Part shown: piece after piece, positions 5,838 through 7,486 of the stretch
How the letters are laid out: each line of letters begins with the position of its first letter
Numbering within the stretch: the first letter of the stretch is position 1
NCBI GenBank assembly: GCA_964602525.1
Contig: CAZRSA010000134.1
Span: 1 to 7,486, forward strand
DNA length: 7,486 bases
From: Lentisalinibacter sp964602525
GTDB lineage: Bacteria; Pseudomonadota; Gammaproteobacteria; Steroidobacterales; Woeseiaceae
Reading direction: 5' to 3'
The notes under the pieces: generated by a model
What the model saw: only the letters and a program-made list of their open reading frames with translations
Database searches by the model: none
What the model was told of the DNA's origin: nothing
Program-made: the position numbers and the translations under genes

Positions 5838-6872
5838 TCACCGTGCGGCGAGATTGACGTCCGAGTGCACCTCGGTCCACTCGGTGAGCAGCGACTCGAT
5901 GGCATCCAGCTGTTCGGCCTCGGTCATCTCGCTCACCTTCGAGGCGTGCTCGAAGGTGCCCTGGATGAGCGGCATGCCGTCGATCTCGGTGGTGAGCACG
6001 ACGGTGGCGCCGTCGGTCAGGCGGCGGGCCCAGGCCTCGCGCACCCGTGCCCAGTAGTCTTCGGTCTCTTCCCAGTAGGCCTCGGCCGGCGAGAAGTCGT
6101 AGCCCTCGATGCTGCGGTAGTCGTTGAAGCCGAATTCGCGCACGAGGGTGCCGGCGGTCTCGCGGCCGTCGCGGCGGGTCTTGGTGTTGTCCTGCTCGTG
6201 GGTCCAGCCGTGGGGCGTGATTGTGTGCCGGTTCTCCGCGTTGAGCGCGTTGTAGTCGTCGCGCTTCGTGTACTCACGGCGGGGCAGGGGACGCCAGGAG
6301 CGGTCGCTGGTCCAGGTGGAGACCCCGTAGCGGTGGTTCCATTGGCCGGTGCCGCAGTAGCGGGGCGCGTCCGAGACCTCGTAGACGCACTGGGTCCAGG
6401 TGCCCGCGGTCTTGTCGGCTTCGAGCGCGCGCACCTGCCAGGTCTGGTCGGCGACGAACTCGAAGCGATGGCTGGCCTCCCGGGTCCAGTCCTGGCGCCA
6501 GTGCTTGATCACGGCCCCGCCCGGCATCACCAGCAGGTGCTGCAGGACGATGTGATCGGGGCTGTCCTCGACCACGTAGACCACCTCGAAGCCGCCGCTG
6601 TTCTTGTCGTCGCGGCGCTCGTAGCCGGGGGCCAGCGGCACCGTCTCGGCGAAGTGGAAGTCCACGACGTACTCGCCCTGCATCGCCAGGATGGCGAGGC
6701 GGTCGCGCTCTTCCTTCGACTCCGCCTCGCGGATGGCCGCGAAGTTGGGGTTGGCGACCTCCACGTAGTCGGGGTCTGCCGCCGCGTCGGCGGTGGCGGC
6801 CTGTTGATCCGTGGTGGCACAGGCCGAGAGTGCGAGCGCCAGCGGGATGAAGAGAAGGTGTCTGGTTTTCAT
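5838..6872 (-). CDS. DUF6607-type lipoprotein
   Basis: This 344-residue exported lipoprotein has a signal peptide (MKTRHLLFIPLALALSAC) with lipobox LSAC and lipidation site C18. The residues after C18 (ATTDQQ) lack an Asp at +2, so outer-membrane placement is expected. The body is rich in Trp, Tyr, His and charged residues. Landmarks are GEYVVDFHFAETV (66-78), VVEDSPDHIVLQHLLVM (100-116) and IKHWRQDW (122-129), which I recognise as the DUF6607 pattern. The biochemical role of that family is not established. Two cysteines, C162 and C173, could form a disulfide. GGAGG 5 nt before the ATG gives a strong start. The gene follows a TonB-dependent receptor gene by 37 bp with no room for a promoter, so the two are co-transcribed. 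An accessory role in the receptor's uptake pathway is the natural inference. The histidines may matter if the ligand is heme, but no defined heme motif is seen. Confidence 0.85.
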   Translation of the reverse strand: MKTRHLLFIPLALALSACATTDQQAATADAAADPDYVEVANPNFAAIREAESKEERDRLAILAMQGEYVVDFHFAETVPLAPGYERRDDKNSGGFEVVYVVEDSPDHIVLQHLLVMPGGAVIKHWRQDWTREASHRFEFVADQTWQVRALEADKTAGTWTQCVYEVSDAPRYCGTGQWNHRYGVSTWTSDRSWRPLPRREYTKRDDYNALNAENRHTITPHGWTHEQDNTKTRRDGRETAGTLVREFGFNDYRSIEGYDFSPAEAYWEETEDYWARVREAWARRLTDGATVVLTTEIDGMPLIQGTFEHASKVSEMTEAEQLDAIESLLTEWTEVHSDVNLAAR

Positions 6873-6909
6873 GGGAACCTCCGGTTCGTTTCGGCAGTCG
6901 GTGGGGAGT

Positions 6910-7486
6910 TCAGAACGTCCAGTCGAACGCCACGCTGAAGTGGCGGCCCGGGCGGCGGAAGCGCTGCGGGTCCGTGACGTCGGCCGGCACCCCCTGGACG
7001 TCGGGGTAGCTGAAGTACTCGTGGTCGGTCAGGTTGTAGATGCCGGCCCGCAGGCGGATGTCCCGGCCGGCCCGCCAGTAGCCGAAGGCGTCGTAGACCA
7101 CGTAGCCGGCCGGCTGCAGCAGGTCGCCGTCGGTCTCGTCGAGATCGTCCTGGGCCGCGGCGCCCCGGGCGACGAGACTCGCGCCCCAGCGCCCGGCGGG
7201 CTCGGCGTAGTCGAGCCCGAGCACGCCGGTCAGCGGGGAGACGGAATTCACCGGCGCGCCCGTGCTGCGGTTTTCGCCCTCCGCCCAGGCGGCAGACACG
7301 TTCAGCTGGAGTCCCTCCGGCAGGAACGCCGGCGCGAAGCTGCCCTGGAACTCGGCGCCCTCGATCTCCACCTCGTCGACGTTGACGGACTGGAAGATCA
7401 GGAGCGAGTTGACCGGGTCGAAGCCCACCACCTGGAACGACTCGATGAAGTCGTCATAGCGGGTGGAGAAGGCGGCGGCTTCCCAG
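6910..7486 (-). CDS. TonB-dependent outer-membrane receptor, heme/hemoglobin type, C-terminal part (N-terminus beyond the window)
   Basis: About 191 residues of the C-terminal beta-barrel are visible, and the frame stays open to the right edge (WEAAAFSTRYDDFIESFQ before the internal GTG at 7431). The plug and TonB box are outside. Recognisable elements are the strand RYDDFIES, SVNVDEVEIEGAEFQ, the turn NSVSPLTGVLGLDY, and the penultimate-strand signature LRAGIYNLTDHEYFSYPDVQG. The end RRPGRHFSVAFDWTF has the terminal Phe used in barrel assembly. The VEIEGAE plus NLTDHEY(F/W)..DV.G combination and the PGR(N/H).SV ending resemble the TonB-dependent hemoglobin/transferrin/lactoferrin receptor family. 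The ligand-contacting histidines and FRAP/NPNL motifs of that family cannot be checked because they lie upstream. It is the first visible gene of an operon with the lipoprotein gene. Any Fur-controlled promoter would be outside the window. Confidence 0.88.
   Translation of the reverse strand, partial: WEAAAFSTRYDDFIESFQVVGFDPVNSLLIFQSVNVDEVEIEGAEFQGSFAPAFLPEGLQLNVSAAWAEGENRSTGAPVNSVSPLTGVLGLDYAEPAGRWGASLVARGAAAQDDLDETDGDLLQPAGYVVYDAFGYWRAGRDIRLRAGIYNLTDHEYFSYPDVQGVPADVTDPQRFRRPGRHFSVAFDWTF

Noticed and set aside
6873..6909. Promoter between the receptor and lipoprotein genes
   Set aside because: Only 37 bp are available, and I see a ribosome site but no -35/-10 pair or Fur-like palindrome. 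Co-transcription is the simpler reading.
5700..6938. Long + strand open frame of about 410 codons opposite the lipoprotein gene
   Set aside because: The minus-strand frame has a signal peptide, lipobox, strong ribosome site and family motifs. The + frame is a repetitive Gly/Val/Ala/Leu shadow.

Overview
The window is GC-rich DNA with tightly packed genes and no tRNA, rRNA, CRISPR array or insertion sequence that I can see. An outer-membrane TonB receptor, an outer-membrane-type lipoprotein and a periplasmic adaptor point to a Gram-negative bacterium. Gene content and codon choice suggest a high-GC proteobacterium, probably a gammaproteobacterium, but this is inference and no marker gene settles it. 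A run of exactly 100 N at 1325-1424 is the usual placeholder for a gap of unknown length. The window is therefore a scaffold join, and neighbourhood across that point is less certain than elsewhere.

Left of the gap, on the + strand, are two genes. The first (to 845) is a metallo-beta-lactamase-fold hydrolase cut by the window's left edge. The second (from 933) is a small two-helix membrane protein with a charged helical cytosolic head, and it runs into the gap. A GC-rich hairpin separates them.

Right of the gap, every gene lies on the minus strand. Read in transcription order they are: the C-terminal part of a TonB-dependent receptor resembling heme/hemoglobin receptors (7486-6910); a DUF6607-type lipoprotein (6872-5838); a 156-bp intergenic stretch with two strong hairpins; then a four-gene efflux operon made of a HlyD/MacA-like adaptor (5681-4548), a MacB/LolD-type ATPase (4536-3847), and two different MacB-type permeases (3850-2642 and 2632-1433). 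The last four genes are separated by 11 bp, a 4-bp ATGA overlap and 9 bp, so they are almost certainly co-transcribed and translationally coupled.

The four efflux genes form a split MacAB-like transporter. The adaptor bridges the periplasm, one ATPase subunit energises the complex, and the two non-identical permeases probably form a heterodimer in the inner membrane. No outer-membrane channel is visible. The receptor and lipoprotein look like an uptake pair, probably for heme. Their position directly upstream of a MacB-type exporter on the same strand raises the untested idea of a linked uptake and efflux module. The most distinctive details are a strand-specific long RNA hairpin between the two units and two cysteines placed symmetrically on the adaptor's predicted coiled-coil hairpin.
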